From: a virus
Direction: 5' to 3' (one strand)
Length of the DNA: 40,454 bases
Virus record (IMG/VR): IMGVR_UViG_3300048091_000435
Span: 1 to 40,454 of that record
Shown here: positions 16,446 to 24,672 of the stretch, piece by piece
How positions within the stretch are numbered: the first letter of the stretch is position 1
Layout: each line of letters begins with the position of its first letter
Translations under genes and position numbers: made by a program
Notes under the pieces: generated by a model
The model's database searches: none
What the model saw: only the letters and a program-made list of their open reading frames with translations
Told to the model about the DNA's origin: nothing

Positions 16446-16961
16446 TCAAAGGCCGATGGCGGCACGCTGTTTTTCCAGCATGTCGACACCGTTGACCTTC
16501 TCGATGAAATTGAGCAGATCGATCTCGATGATTTCTTCGTTATCGACGATCAGCTTGTAATAGGTGCAGGTGGTGGTGATGCTGTGTTCGGTGTCTTCAC
16601 CGGGCTGGGCATCGCCCATTTCGATGGTTTCGTGGCGGCCGCGTACCACAATCTCCACGGCGCTGACTTCACCGGTGTCGTCCTGCTGAAACGAACCGGC
16701 GAATCGCAGTTGCACACCCGAAGCGTTCACAGTGCCGAACTGACGGAGTGCGATCAGGTCTAGGCCGCCGGTCTTCCATTCGAACTGAATGCCGTCATCG
16801 GAGAAGCCCAGGTCAGCCTTGACCGGGCCATTCATACCACCGCCGCGATAGGCTTCCATCTTGCGGCCGAGTGGTGGCGGGGTAACGCTTTTGGCAACGC
16901 CCTGGTAGCTATTGCCATCGTTGAACAGGTTCATGTTTTTGAGTTTGCGAGGCATGGCCAT
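16446..16961 (-). CDS. FII: Major tail tube protein gpFII
   Basis: A 171-residue P2 FII homologue (P2: 172). The opening MAMPRKLKNMNLFNDGNSYQG is nearly identical in layout to P2 FII. It polymerises as the inner tube of the contractile tail. It sits 56 bp after the sheath gene, with a short inverted repeat (CTCCC/GGGAG) between them that may adjust relative expression. Confidence 0.94.
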   Translation of the reverse strand: MAMPRKLKNMNLFNDGNSYQGVAKSVTPPPLGRKMEAYRGGGMNGPVKADLGFSDDGIQFEWKTGGLDLIALRQFGTVNASGVQLRFAGSFQQDDTGEVSAVEIVVRGRHETIEMGDAQPGEDTEHSITTTCTYYKLIVDNEEIIEIDLLNFIEKVNGVDMLEKQRAAIGL

Positions 16962-17017
16962 GGCGGTGTTCTCCGGTGTACTGACTCGGGTTGACTCCCC
17001 TCAAAGGGAGCCCCGGT

Positions 17018-18187
17018 TTAGCTGTTAACTTTGTTGGCGAACTGGATCAGGTAGCGGTCGGTAATGCGCTGCCGAAGGGTCAGATCTTCCAGTGGCGGTA
17101 CCGGCGTATAGTCGTAATCGAGAACAAGCTTCCCTGCCTTCAGGCTGTCTTTGTCGTTGATGTCATCCGGGTACCAGCAGCTCCCGCCAATCAAGTAGCC
17201 CGCAGTGACCAGTTCGCGGAACTTGGCGTTGATGCTCTCGATCATGTCGCGCACCAGGGAGGCATGCATGGGCCTGTCCACGGCCCACATCTGCGCCTCG
17301 GCCATGGTGTCGGCGAGGATCTGCGCGGTACGGGTGTAGTTCTCGAAAGCGAACAACGGATCGTCGCTGCACGTCCGACTACCCCAGAAGCGAAAGCCGC
17401 CCTCGTTGATCAGGGTGGTGACCTCGTTGCTGTTGAGGTAGTTGGCATCGGTGGCGGGGTTTTGCAGATCCCAGAACACGTCGGCGCTGATGCCGGTCAC
17501 ACCGTTGACCGCAACGTTGGACAACGTTTTGTGCCAGCCCACTTCCTGGTCAATCTTGGCGCGCAGGCCCAGGGCGCGAGCTACGGAGGAAGCCTTCGCG
17601 GTTGCATTGGTGGTGATGTTCCAGTTCTCGAAGTCCGGCCAGATGACCATGACTTCTCGGGCGCCGAAGTTTTCGCGGTAGGCGACGGCTTCTTCTTTGG
17701 TCTTGCAGTTCCAGGCGCTGACGTAGTTGAAGGCGCGCAACTGCTGACCGATAGCGACCAAGGCGCTGGCCACCGGTTGGCTGTCCAGACCGGGCACCCC
17801 GAGAATGCGTGGCACCAGGCCGACCTTGGCCTTGGCGGCGAGCAGCGCTTTCATACCGGTGTACTTGCCGTCGGGTGTGGTGGTACCGATCAGGGCGCTG
17901 GTGGTTGCTGCTTCGGTTGCCCCTTCCTTGACACGCACCACGATCACGTAGGGTTTGGTCTGGTCGGCGATGGCTTGGAGAGAGGCTGCTAGAGTGCCCT
18001 TGGTCCCAGCCTTGGCAATAGCGGATTGCACGTTGGTCAGCAGAACCGGTGTGTCCAGTGGGAAGGCGGTGGCATCAGCGTCTTCGGCCGTGCAAACCAT
18101 GCCGATAACAGCGGTGGGGATGGTGCGAATGGGGCGGGTGCCGTCGTTGAGTTCGATGACCCGCACGCCGTGGAGATAATCGGCCAT
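17018..18187 (-). CDS. FI: Contractile tail sheath protein gpFI
   Basis: A 389-residue sheath protein (P2: 396). The start MADYLHGVRVIELNDGTRPI matches the P2 FI opening, so the ATG at 18187 is preferred over the longer frame from 18256. The C-terminal half carries the conserved sheath subdomain (FWGSRTCSDDPLFAFENYTRTAQI). It is the first gene of the FI-FII-E-T-U-D late operon. The Ogr dyad at 18264-18282 is centred 86 bp upstream of the start codon. Confidence 0.94.
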   Translation of the reverse strand: MADYLHGVRVIELNDGTRPIRTIPTAVIGMVCTAEDADATAFPLDTPVLLTNVQSAIAKAGTKGTLAASLQAIADQTKPYVIVVRVKEGATEAATTSALIGTTTPDGKYTGMKALLAAKAKVGLVPRILGVPGLDSQPVASALVAIGQQLRAFNYVSAWNCKTKEEAVAYRENFGAREVMVIWPDFENWNITTNATAKASSVARALGLRAKIDQEVGWHKTLSNVAVNGVTGISADVFWDLQNPATDANYLNSNEVTTLINEGGFRFWGSRTCSDDPLFAFENYTRTAQILADTMAEAQMWAVDRPMHASLVRDMIESINAKFRELVTAGYLIGGSCWYPDDINDKDSLKAGKLVLDYDYTPVPPLEDLTLRQRITDRYLIQFANKVNS

Positions 18188-18263
18188 GGGTTTGCCTGCG
18201 CAGTGAATGGGATGACAGTGCGCAGGCTGCCGCGTGCGCGCTTGATCGGCGAGCACTGGAGAT

Positions 18264-18282
18264 TGTGAGAGCGGGGATTACA
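18264..18282 (-). promoter_or_regulatory. Ogr-type activator site for the FI operon
   Basis: TGTGAGAGCGGGGATTACA: TGT and ACA half sites 13 bases apart. It shares the G-rich centre and spacing with the sites at 24577 and 32234. With a start site about 55 bp downstream the FI leader would be about 30 bases. Confidence 0.6.
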
Positions 18283-18305
18283 GGGAGAAGTGCTGATCTT
18301 GTCTC

Positions 18306-18327
18306 CTGGACCGCTTTTACGGCCCAG
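18306..18327 (-). terminator. Hairpin after the tail-fibre operon
   Basis: CTGGGCCG-TAAAAG-CGGTCCAG on the minus strand is an 8-bp stem with one G-T pair, 22 bp past the stop of the fibre accessory gene. No T-run follows, so termination strength is uncertain. Confidence 0.35.
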
Positions 18328-18348
18328 GGTTTGGAGCAAGGGCTGGGG

Positions 18349-18816
18349 TTAAATCGCGTCCAGCTCGGCGATCACCAATTCGCCAGCGGCGACAACCGCT
18401 TCGACGGTGGTCAGGTCAGCCAAGGACGCTTTGCCGCCGATGCGGGCTGCCTCGATGCGAGCCGCTACCGCCAGCCAAGAATCACGGGCTTCAATCACCC
18501 GGTTTGCCTGCGCTTGTGGGGTGATCTGCAACGCCTCTGCTTCTGTCTTGAGCAACACGTAGTCGCTGGCATCCGCTGGCGAGCCGGCCGCGATATAGCG
18601 CTCGGCTTCGTTCGCCTTGAGTAAATACATGGAATCCTGGCCATCGATGCGCGTGGCATTGCGTGCGCGGGCCTGTGCCACAGCAGCATCAATCCCTTTC
18701 TGAACCTGCTCAGCCGCAGCCCCCGCCAGCACCAACACCGGGACTCCTACCGTCAACGCATCCTCGACGGTAAATGCCGAATAAAACTGCCCTTCATATG
18801 TGAAATTAAGCCGCAT
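18349..18816 (-). CDS. Tail-fibre accessory protein (gpG position)
   Basis: A 155-residue Ala-rich helical protein at the end of the V-W-J-I-H-G late operon, where P2 has the fibre assembly gene G. It opens with a short beta hairpin (MRLNFTYEGQFYSAF) and carries the motif KANEAERYIAAGSPADASDY, then QANRVIEARDSWLAVAARIE, which recurs in tail-fibre-linked proteins of many Pseudomonas phages. It is not clearly related to P2 gpG, so the chaperone role is inferred from position. It follows the beta-helix gene by 14 bp. Confidence 0.6.
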   Translation of the reverse strand: MRLNFTYEGQFYSAFTVEDALTVGVPVLVLAGAAAEQVQKGIDAAVAQARARNATRIDGQDSMYLLKANEAERYIAAGSPADASDYVLLKTEAEALQITPQAQANRVIEARDSWLAVAARIEAARIGGKASLADLTTVEAVVAAGELVIAELDAI

Positions 18817-18830
18817 CTTTAGTCACCGAG

Positions 18831-19658
18831 TTAAACAAGATTCACGTTAGTAACGACACTTCTGGTCGCGCCATTGGAGTCAAAAACAACGCCCGTCAAA
18901 TAGTCACCCGACCATTTCGCGCCAGCCGGCAAGGTATTGGATTGCGCTGCAAAAATAATCGGACTGCCGGCCGTCTCGATTAATGGCGTGTTTTTAACCA
19001 CCGGACCCACGCGGCTGATCTTGTTCAAGTACAGCGAGACGATGCCGGTTTGCCCGTTGATCGTGTGACGAGTCAGCGCGGTATCGCCCAGCTCGATCTC
19101 ACACCCGGTCACATGAACCATGCCCATCGGGCGGTCATAGCGACGGAAGAAGCCTGTGTAGACGTTGTTCGTCGTTGACTCGGGCTTCGAATAATTGGCC
19201 GTGCGAATGCGGATACTCCCCAAAACAACGGTAGAACTGTCCAGCATAAAACCGGTGGTCGAGTTGTCCTGATTCCCCGCGCCGTCAGCCCCGTTCGCCT
19301 GCACGCAAATGTTGCGCAGGGTGGGCATCACCGTCTCACCCTCGGCGACAGTAATTGTCAGGTTCTTGGATGCGACGAAAATCAAACTCTCGATCACATG
19401 TTCATGACCAAACAACCGGACGTAACCACCACCGCCGTAAGGAATGGTGTTCACGGCCTTCGCCACCGTTTTAAACGGTTTGAGTTTGTCGCCCGTGCCG
19501 GCGGCATCATCGCCAGTAATAGCGTTCACGTAGTAAGTCTTGTTCATCGCCGGGACCGCACTTATCGCAGCGGCCACGGCGTCTTTAATGTTCTTCTCTT
19601 TGTCCTGAAACATTGCAACAAGGCGAGTAGCCTCAGCCAGCAGTGCCGACATGCCCAT
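18831..19658 (-). CDS. Putative beta-helix tail spike/fibre protein
   Basis: A 275-residue protein. After a helical lead (1-38), the stretch KTYYVNAITGDDAAGTGD to KPFKTVAKAVNTIPYGGGGYV is the classic opening of a right-handed parallel beta-helix (pectate-lyase fold) in phage spikes. The rest is Asn/Thr/Ile/Val-rich strand repeats. Such proteins bind or cut host surface polysaccharide. The ATG at 19658 follows AGGGGA. It lies 15 bp after gpH and is probably the distal, receptor-facing part of the fibre; lower GC than the baseplate genes suggests exchange between phages. Confidence 0.65.
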   Translation of the reverse strand: MGMSALLAEATRLVAMFQDKEKNIKDAVAAAISAVPAMNKTYYVNAITGDDAAGTGDKLKPFKTVAKAVNTIPYGGGGYVRLFGHEHVIESLIFVASKNLTITVAEGETVMPTLRNICVQANGADGAGNQDNSTTGFMLDSSTVVLGSIRIRTANYSKPESTTNNVYTGFFRRYDRPMGMVHVTGCEIELGDTALTRHTINGQTGIVSLYLNKISRVGPVVKNTPLIETAGSPIIFAAQSNTLPAGAKWSGDYLTGVVFDSNGATRSVVTNVNLV

Positions 19659-19673
19659 AATGATTCCCCTGCT

Positions 19674-21887
19674 TTACTTCTGTTTAAGTTGCGAAACTTC
19701 GTTTTTAAGCACCTGGATCGACTCACCCATTTCCGCGATCGAGTCTTTTTGCGTCATGTAGCCGCGCATCAAATTCACCAAACTGGTGGTGCAGTCGCCC
19801 GCCAGGGCATCGACCGCTGCCGCCGCCCAACCCCCTTCGTGGTACATCGGATAAACGGGGTAGCGCAGGTACAACCCGCCTGCACCCTCGATTTTCGGCA
19901 GCACCGCGTAGATGCCCGAGGCACGTACAAGCCGAGGCGTTCCGGCGCTGTCCAATACCCAGCGCGGGCTCGCCCCTGTATCCGCCGGATCGGGATCTAG
20001 CACCGTGTCAGAGAACATCTCGGCCGGCGTGAGGTAGTGCCGAGAGCTATCGCTGCGCCCAGTCCAGGCGGTTTGCGCAGAGGCGCCATCGCCGACCGTG
20101 GCATTTACCGTGGCGATGCCGTAAGGGTTCCAGCCCTCCAGCGGCGTGCGCAAAATCAGCTCCAACGGAATCGCATAGCTGTTGCGATAGGTTTGACCAT
20201 CTGCCGCAAATGACGCCACCTCGGGGCGGGTATTGGACGCGACGAACAACGTCGGGTCGTTGTAACTACGCAAGCCCTTGGTGCGGCCGCTAGCGTTGCG
20301 CTCGTGCCCATACCGGCGGTTGTAGTAAGCCGCGTTCAGCAGCTCGGCGCTGTCCCACTTGGTCAGCTTGGTCACCACGCCGCTATCCGTGTACTGCTCG
20401 ACCAGGTTAGCCCCGGCGCCGTTCAGTCCCGGAACCTTGGCCATCAGTTCATCAAGTAGGTCGATGGTTGGGGATTCGTTGTACGCGCCCCAGGTAGGAT
20501 CGGCCGACAGCTCACGGTTGATACGCCACCGCTGACGGCGGCTTGTCGCCACCTGCGGCCCCGTCAGGTTTGCGTGCCAACGCTGCAACGGCAAATCGAG
20601 CGGGGTGATGAGTTTTTCAACGGGGTAATCTCCCACGCTGCCCACGTCCGCGACCGAGATACGGTAGCGCCAGGCTACGTACTGCGGCCGCCCAGTCTTG
20701 GAAACCTGCCGTACGGAGCCGGGGATAAACGATCCATTTTCATTTCGGCCGCTGTAGCCGGTGGCTCCCATCAACAAGGTGCGCGACAACAGATCGCGAT
20801 AGCCGTTGATTTCCTCCAGATGGCGAAAGCTTTCAAAGGTGTCGTTCACCTCGTCGGTCAACAGCTCCGGCCAGATTTCCAGCACGGACAGGTTCCAGCG
20901 AAAATGCGGCCGGTAGTCGCGAATCTCCGTATCACGCGTAGCAAAGGCCCGAAAGTATTCGCGCATTTCTGCGACCTTCGCGGGAATGCCAACCGCCGCA
21001 TTCACAGACGCGGGGGCTGCTGGTGGAGCAATGTCCACCATTGCCAGATAGTTACCCGGCGCAGCGCTGCGCAGGCGGTAGTCGTTGTGCCGCGTTCTGA
21101 CCATGTGGCCGTTGATCATGGCCGCGATTTCACCCAGCCCCGGAGTGGCCAGCAAGTTGGGATGGTTGTGCAGGTTGATAGCCGAATAAGCGCCGTCGAA
21201 CGTGCGGTTGAACGACTCGGTCCCGGCAGAGCCGTATTGACGACTGCCCAAAACCCCCGACTGGCCAAAGGTCCGGAAAATTTCTGCCAGGTATTCCGAC
21301 TGGCTCGACTCGGCGACCCAGTCTGTTTCGATGAAATTGGTCAGCGGGTAGTTGTGGGTTTTGCCTTCTGCATGTTCGGCCGACAGGTCCTTTTTGATAC
21401 TGGCCAGTTCGACTTCGACAAACTCCTTCACCCAGGCACGGGTTGCCTGAATGACCGAGCCGTCGAGCATCAACGTCACGTTGTCGGCATTACTGGTGGT
21501 GAAGATGGTGCGAATGTTGATTTCGCGACCGGCACCGGTGGCAATGAGCGGCTTGAACGACTCAGGATATTTGCCAATGGCGTACAGAACACCGGTGTCC
21601 GTCCAGACAGCAACTTCACGAATCCAGAAACCACCGACGTTTTGAGGAATGATCGCCTCGACCACCAGCCAGGCCGTGTTTGTTTTGTCTTGATACAGGT
21701 TGCTGAAGCTGCCTTCCCAAACCGTACGCTTCAAGGCGACTTGCGTATCGACAGGGTTGTAGGTGGCGCCGTTACCGTCTCCTACGCTCATCTTGACCAG
21801 CTTGATCGGCTTGCCAGTGGCCTTGCAGTCGGCTTCATATTGAATGCCGGCCTTGGTCAAAATCGTATAAAACTCTTGCGCTGCCAT
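19674..21887 (-). CDS. H: Tail fibre protein gpH
   Basis: A 737-residue fibre. Residues 1 to about 160 (EFYTILTKAGIQYEADCKA, VGDGNGATYNPVDTQVALKR, WEGSFSNLYQD) are the conserved baseplate-attachment domain of P2-like fibres. The remaining part is not the P2 collar/shaft type; it contains HNHPNLLATPG, many Tyr/Trp/Asn residues, GLYLRYPVYPMYHEGGW near 670, and a short C-terminal coiled coil (SIAEMGESIQVLKNEVSQLK). The ATG at 21887 overlaps the gpI stop (TGATG) and has GGAGG upstream. The fibre determines host range, and this distal region is likely strain-variable. Confidence 0.82.
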   Translation of the reverse strand: MAAQEFYTILTKAGIQYEADCKATGKPIKLVKMSVGDGNGATYNPVDTQVALKRTVWEGSFSNLYQDKTNTAWLVVEAIIPQNVGGFWIREVAVWTDTGVLYAIGKYPESFKPLIATGAGREINIRTIFTTSNADNVTLMLDGSVIQATRAWVKEFVEVELASIKKDLSAEHAEGKTHNYPLTNFIETDWVAESSQSEYLAEIFRTFGQSGVLGSRQYGSAGTESFNRTFDGAYSAINLHNHPNLLATPGLGEIAAMINGHMVRTRHNDYRLRSAAPGNYLAMVDIAPPAAPASVNAAVGIPAKVAEMREYFRAFATRDTEIRDYRPHFRWNLSVLEIWPELLTDEVNDTFESFRHLEEINGYRDLLSRTLLMGATGYSGRNENGSFIPGSVRQVSKTGRPQYVAWRYRISVADVGSVGDYPVEKLITPLDLPLQRWHANLTGPQVATSRRQRWRINRELSADPTWGAYNESPTIDLLDELMAKVPGLNGAGANLVEQYTDSGVVTKLTKWDSAELLNAAYYNRRYGHERNASGRTKGLRSYNDPTLFVASNTRPEVASFAADGQTYRNSYAIPLELILRTPLEGWNPYGIATVNATVGDGASAQTAWTGRSDSSRHYLTPAEMFSDTVLDPDPADTGASPRWVLDSAGTPRLVRASGIYAVLPKIEGAGGLYLRYPVYPMYHEGGWAAAAVDALAGDCTTSLVNLMRGYMTQKDSIAEMGESIQVLKNEVSQLKQK

Positions 21888-22693
21888 CACGCCTCCAACG
21901 GGTAGATAGTGGTCAATTCACCCGCGTCCGCAGCGATGGACTGACAGGCCGGTTCGGCCTGTTGTTCCAGGGCTGTGACGTGCAGGGGGTGGATAGTCGT
22001 TTGCTCGCCAGAATCACCGCCAACCGCCTCTCTGGCGGGATAGGCATGCTGTTCCAGCAACGTGGGTTGAAGCGGATAAAGCGTGGTCATTTCGACGGTG
22101 ACCGCGACACTCGCCGCGTCCCGAGCCGTGCAGGTGAGCTCCAGCAACGTGACGTGCAACGGGTATATCGTGGTGACCTCGCCCTCGAGAACGCAGGCAC
22201 CGAACCAGAGGGCGGCGGTGGTTTCCAAGCCAAAGGCGAGGCGGGTCATGTGCCGGCTGACCGGCTTGGCGTCATCAATGAGCCGGGTCAGCTCCTGGTA
22301 CATTTCTTCGGTGATACCGGTATCCAGAACCTCGACCTTCAGCGCAAAGGTGCCCGGCTCGCGCTCGGGCACGGTCTGCCACCATTCCTCCACCTCGATC
22401 AGGTAGCCCAGAGGCTCGACCACGCGGCGCAGTGCACCGAGGGTGCCTTTGCGCGCATGGATGTAGAACGACGCGCGGATAGCAGTGCGCTTGGCTGCGT
22501 CGGACCATCGAGGGTCCCAGCGATCAACCGAGAAAGCCCATGCCAGGTAGGGCAGCAGGTGCGGCGGGCACAAGTCCGGGTTGTACAGCTGGCGCAAAGG
22601 TATCGGCACGCGCTGGATGTCTGCCAAGGCTTGGGCGGCCTGGCGTTCAAGCGGGGTAACGTTGCGCGGGAGCAGGGCTTGAGCGGTCATCAT
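21887..22693 (-). CDS. I: Baseplate protein gpI with repeat-bearing C-terminal extension
   Basis: A 268-residue gpI. Residues 1 to about 160 are the P2 gpI domain (LERQAAQALADIQRVPIPLR, PHLLPYLAWAFSVDRWDPRW, LGALRRVVEPLGY). P2 gpI is about 176 residues. The extra part, 174-268, is three full 29-residue repeats plus a partial fourth. Its start overlaps the J stop. gpI joins the baseplate to the fibre, so the extension probably lies at that interface. Confidence 0.9.
   Translation of the reverse strand: MMTAQALLPRNVTPLERQAAQALADIQRVPIPLRQLYNPDLCPPHLLPYLAWAFSVDRWDPRWSDAAKRTAIRASFYIHARKGTLGALRRVVEPLGYLIEVEEWWQTVPEREPGTFALKVEVLDTGITEEMYQELTRLIDDAKPVSRHMTRLAFGLETTAALWFGACVLEGEVTTIYPLHVTLLELTCTARDAASVAVTVEMTTLYPLQPTLLEQHAYPAREAVGGDSGEQTTIHPLHVTALEQQAEPACQSIAADAGELTTIYPLEA
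21890..22174 (-). repeat. 29-codon tandem repeat in gpI
   Basis: Residues 174-202, 203-231 and 232-260 each open with TT-(I/L)-(Y/H)-PL-x2-T-x-LE and are exactly 29 long. A fourth copy, TTIYPLEA, ends the protein. The DNA period is 87 bp. The copies are diverged in sequence but have no insertions or deletions. Confidence 0.8.
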
Positions 22694-23601
22694 TCAACCC
22701 CCAGGGACAAATCAATGTCTGTGCAAAAGGGGGCTTGGTAGGGGCTGGCGACGATGTCTTGCCAGTTTTGCAGCACGACCTTGCGCACGCCTTCAACGTG
22801 CAGTGAGGCGTGCACGATGGATTCGGATACTTCTAGCCCAAGGCGACGACGCTGGTTCACGAACTTCAGCAGGCTGTTTTTCGCCGCGGCAAGAGCGAGC
22901 TCGCTCTCGGGACCATTGCTCAGCATGTAGAGCTTGGCTTTCACCTGGTAGTTGATGATGTCGGCGCCCTGCACGGTCAGTCGATCAGCGACCGGGCGGC
23001 GATCATCGTCACTCAGGTAGGTCTTGACCGTGGCCAGCAGCGCAGGGGAGGCGGTACCGTCGCTGAGAAGCGATTGCACAATCACCACCACTGTGGCGGG
23101 CGAAGGGCTTTCTGCGGTTGCGTCCGCCACTTGGCCATCTGCCGAGCGAGCATGAAAGATGTAACTGTTGCGAGAACCTGCGGTGCTCAGACCTTCCCAG
23201 GCCATTTGCGCACGCTCGCGCAGGCTGTCGTCACTCTCCATCACTAGGGGAATTGGCGGTGTTGCGGAGGGCTTGGCTTCCTGAACGACCAGGCGTGCGA
23301 TGTTGTAATTCGCCGCGATGTTTTCGAGGTCGGTGCCTTTGGCGAGGGCCAGCATGTTGGCAACGGACGCTTCATTCACACGCTGACGCCAGACAGTCTC
23401 GCGATAGGCGTTCTCTTGAAGCAGCTTGGTCAGCGGCTCCGACTCCAGCGCAAGGCGTGCAGTAATTTCAGCCTGTTCTTCGACTGGCCAGAGGCTGATA
23501 GCGTAGGCCTTGCGCTCGGCAAGGATCTGTTCGAAATCGATTTGTTCGACGATCTGCGGGGCCGGCAGCTGAGCCAGGTCGATGGCGGTAAAGGTACTCA
23601 T
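22690..23601 (-). CDS. J: Baseplate wedge protein gpJ
   Basis: A 303-residue P2 gpJ homologue (P2: 302). Characteristic stretches are LAQLPAPQIVEQIDFEQILAE, LLQENAYRETVWRQRVNEA and SDDSLRERAQMAWEGLSTAG, with RSADGQVADATAESPSPATV in the Mu gp47/J core. It forms the wedge of the contractile baseplate. ATGA-type overlaps on both sides (W and I) indicate coupled translation. Confidence 0.94.
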   Translation of the reverse strand: MSTFTAIDLAQLPAPQIVEQIDFEQILAERKAYAISLWPVEEQAEITARLALESEPLTKLLQENAYRETVWRQRVNEASVANMLALAKGTDLENIAANYNIARLVVQEAKPSATPPIPLVMESDDSLRERAQMAWEGLSTAGSRNSYIFHARSADGQVADATAESPSPATVVVIVQSLLSDGTASPALLATVKTYLSDDDRRPVADRLTVQGADIINYQVKAKLYMLSNGPESELALAAAKNSLLKFVNQRRRLGLEVSESIVHASLHVEGVRKVVLQNWQDIVASPYQAPFCTDIDLSLGVE

Positions 23602-23942
23602 ACGCTGGCCCCCAGCTGCAACGGGACGCTAAGACTCAAGGGCTCGTTGGTGTCGACACGGCTGCATTCGATGTCCATCACCGTCTGGCCTTGCAACGTG
23701 GCCCCCATGAACTGCACGCGGCTGAGGGAAATCCGGGGTTCCCAGCGCATTAGAGCCATGACGGTGGCGGCATAGACACGCAGTCGAGTGACTTCATTGA
23801 ACGGATGGTCGACCAGCTCTGGCAGAAAGCTGCCGTACTCCCGGCGCATCACGCGGGTGCCTAGGCGAGTGGTCAGGATGTCGGTGGTCGACTGGACAAT
23901 ATGTTCAACCGTGTCGATCGCGGCGCCGGTTTCTCGGTTCAT
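23598..23942 (-). CDS. W: Baseplate protein gpW (gp25-like)
   Basis: A 114-residue member of the gpW/T4 gp25 family (P2: 115). IVQSTTDILTTRLGTRVMRREYGS is the family core with the conserved RxxRREYGS-type EPR loop. It nucleates sheath assembly at the baseplate. It overlaps both V and J by four bases. Confidence 0.94.
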   Translation of the reverse strand: MNRETGAAIDTVEHIVQSTTDILTTRLGTRVMRREYGSFLPELVDHPFNEVTRLRVYAATVMALMRWEPRISLSRVQFMGATLQGQTVMDIECSRVDTNEPLSLSVPLQLGASV

Positions 23943-24529
23943 TCCGGTTTCCCCGTCTTGCCGCTGCCTGACATCACGGCGCCGTGCGGATGGTTGACCA
24001 AGCTGATCTCGGCGGCGACCACATCTTCCGAGGCGATGACTTTCCCAGTGATGGCTTGATTGCCTTCCTGGGTGTAATTGCCGGTCTGCGTGTAGTCACC
24101 TTCATGGGTGATCGATCCGACGATGTGAATACCGCCGGTACTAATCAAGTCCGTGGTACCGCCTTCCACCAGCACGGCGCTGAGGTGGTGAGCAACGCTG
24201 TCGTACTCGATGACGGTGCCGTCGTGATAGGTGCGCCGGTGCAGCCCAGGGCGATCGCCATTGGCCGGATTGAGGTCGCTGAAAATGCCGGTCAGGGCAA
24301 TGCCGTTACCCAGTTGCCCGGATGGGCTGAACAGAATGACTTGCTCATCGACCGTAGGCGGGTCCCATTCCTTGCCCGCACCGGCGCGCAAAGTGATCCA
24401 CGGCAGCCAGGCAGTGGTCAGCGTTCCAGTATTTACACGCACACGGGGGGGCTTCATCTGTACTTCGGCGATGGTGCCGAAGCGGATGAGGTTTTCGATC
24501 AGGCGGGCGAGGGTGGCTAAATCGTTCAT
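23939..24529 (-). CDS. V: Baseplate spike protein gpV
   Basis: A 196-residue tail spike (P2: 211). The N-terminal OB-fold region (LIENLIRFGTIAEVQ, then VRVNTGTLTTAWLPW) and the central PPTVDEQVILFSPSGQLGNG match P2 gpV. The C-terminal Gly/Thr/His-rich repeats (GDYTQTGNYTQEGNQAITGK) form the triple beta-helix of the membrane-piercing tip. It is the first gene of the V-W-J-I-H late operon. No good ribosome site precedes the ATG, and the Ogr dyad is centred only 57 bp upstream, so its mRNA leader may be very short. Confidence 0.93.
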   Translation of the reverse strand: MNDLATLARLIENLIRFGTIAEVQMKPPRVRVNTGTLTTAWLPWITLRAGAGKEWDPPTVDEQVILFSPSGQLGNGIALTGIFSDLNPANGDRPGLHRRTYHDGTVIEYDSVAHHLSAVLVEGGTTDLISTGGIHIVGSITHEGDYTQTGNYTQEGNQAITGKVIASEDVVAAEISLVNHPHGAVMSGSGKTGKPE

Positions 24530-24576
24530 GGCGCCGATGGTGGTGCCATGCGTGCGTGAGCGCAGTAATCTCGATT

Positions 24577-24595
24577 TGTAGGCGAGTAGGCTACA
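24577..24595. promoter_or_regulatory. Ogr-type activator site between V and the cargo gene
   Basis: TGTAGGCGAGTAGGCTACA, the most symmetric of the three TGT-N13-ACA dyads (TGTAG and CTACA). It lies between gpV (minus) and the plus-strand cargo gene. Measuring about 55 bp from its centre puts a start site right at the V start codon on one side and 32 bp before the cargo start codon on the other. Confidence 0.6.
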
Positions 24596-24672
24596 GGTGG
24601 TCGGTCTAAGCTATGGTGTCGAAACGCCCAAACGGCAGAAGTATCTCGATTGATTTCAAAGGAGTGAACTAG

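Noticed and set aside
16991-17992. Plus-strand frame of 333 codons opposite FI
   Set aside because: Antisense shadow of the sheath gene; no ribosome site and no family features.
20574-21905. Plus-strand frame of 443 codons opposite gpH
   Set aside because: Antisense shadow of the fibre gene.
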